A stretch of 5,206 bases of DNA from Microbacteriaceae bacterium (GTDB taxonomy: Bacteria > Actinomycetota > Actinomycetes > Actinomycetales > Microbacteriaceae). The stretch spans positions 1 to 5,206 of the forward strand of contig JAODAY010000229.1 of NCBI GenBank assembly GCA_025463665.1. The letters run 5' to 3'. Both the position numbers and the translations under genes were made by a program. The notes below the pieces were generated by a model, which ran no database searches, was not told where the DNA came from, and saw only the letters and a list, made by a program, of their open reading frames with translations. Below, one piece after another: positions 4,880-5,206 of this stretch; positions within the stretch are counted from its first letter, which is position 1, and each line of letters opens with the position of its first letter.

Positions 4880-5206
4880 ATGCGCTCGCACCGGATTATC
4901 GCCCCTATGTTGCTCATCACTCTGGTGACCGCCGGATGTTCCCAAGGTACTTTCGAGGAGAAGCCGAATCCGACAGGCGCGGCCAAGGAAGGGATCGACA
5001 GCGATTCCGTCACATTCGAAAAAGAGCTGCGAAGCAAGCTAGCCCTTCCGCCTATCCCAGCATTCACTATTCCGACAGAACTCCTCTCGACCGCTGAGAA
5101 TAGGCGCATCTCAGGGGAGGTTGATGTCGCGCCGGGTTTGTACCAAGGCATCGCCGTCCTCGACGCACGGTGTACCGATGCAGGTGAGGCGACGGCCTCC
5201 GACAGT
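4880..5206 (+). CDS. Putative lipoprotein of unknown function, 3' end outside the window
   Basis: 109 codons are visible from ATG 4880 to the window edge with no stop. The N-terminus reads as a bacterial lipoprotein signal: a basic n-region MRSHR, a hydrophobic core IIAPMLLITLVTA, and a lipobox-like TAGC with Cys at 20. The mature protein would be lipid-anchored on the outer face of the membrane. After a low-complexity charged tether come LPPIPAFTIPTELL (about 59-72), STAENRRISGEV and GLYQGIAVLDARC (about 86-98). The last segment resembles, from memory, uncharacterised actinobacterial lipoproteins, but I cannot name a family. The ribosome site is GGAAAG (4864-4869), 10 nt before the ATG. The frame is open upstream of 4880, but no better start precedes the signal peptide. 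Codon use is unlike the neighbours: AAT, AAA, ATT, CTA, TTG and TCA codons occur, and base composition is about 54% GC by hand count. This suggests a different origin from the permease-USP block. Confidence 0.78.
   Translation, partial: MRSHRIIAPMLLITLVTAGCSQGTFEEKPNPTGAAKEGIDSDSVTFEKELRSKLALPPIPAFTIPTELLSTAENRRISGEVDVAPGLYQGIAVLDARCTDAGEATASDS

Noticed and set aside
4855..5151. Minus-strand 98-codon frame over the lipoprotein
   Set aside because: It is antisense to a frame with a proper signal peptide, lipobox and ribosome site.
1..5206. CRISPR array, tRNA, rRNA, phage or toxin-antitoxin genes
   Set aside because: No regularly spaced repeats, cloverleaf or characteristic protein motifs were seen on either strand.

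Overview
The window looks like a chromosomal fragment of a high-GC actinobacterium, probably from Microbacteriaceae or a close relative. The clues are the strongly G/C-ending codons, a cell-wall-style EPTP-rich linker on a secreted nucleotidase, a lone GNAT/DUF1801/APC/USP mix typical of this group, and a probable leaderless mRNA. The genus is an inference, not something I can prove from sequence alone.

Layout. Positions 1-1499 (+) hold most of a secreted 5'-nucleotidase/UDP-sugar hydrolase-like metallophosphoesterase. Its N-terminus lies outside the window and its native C-terminus is missing. Its reading frame runs into the antisense of a DUF1801/YdhG-type 'iron chaperone' gene, of which only the first ~43 codons remain (1419-1547, -). 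The two convergent genes are both cut at the same place, near 1419, which looks like a deletion junction or an assembly chimera. Next come two perfect hairpins (1579-1619) and a complete GNAT acetyltransferase (1645-2190, -). A 103-bp divergent intergenic region separates GNAT from an APC-superfamily amino-acid permease (2294-3766, +). The permease is tightly followed (3-bp gap) by a universal stress protein (3770-4234, +). These two almost certainly form an operon, transcribed from a promoter whose -10 element places the transcript start on the permease ATG.

Positions 4235-4879 contain no gene I can defend. They hold a possible operon-end terminator, a GCAGC x4 tandem repeat, a set of overlapping inverted repeats that could form mutually exclusive stems, and short direct and inverted repeats ahead of the last gene. 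At 4880 a lipoprotein gene of unknown function begins and runs off the right edge. It is clearly less GC-rich than the rest (hand counts about 54% in three 60-base lines there, against 70% in two lines of the permease gene).

Functionally, the permease and stress protein plausibly work together: amino-acid uptake at the membrane plus a cytosolic nucleotide-binding regulator. The other genes look unrelated housekeeping or accessory functions. I do not see a new defence, mobile or biosynthetic system here. The most notable signals are the double gene truncation near 1419 and the composition change with structured non-coding DNA at the right end.
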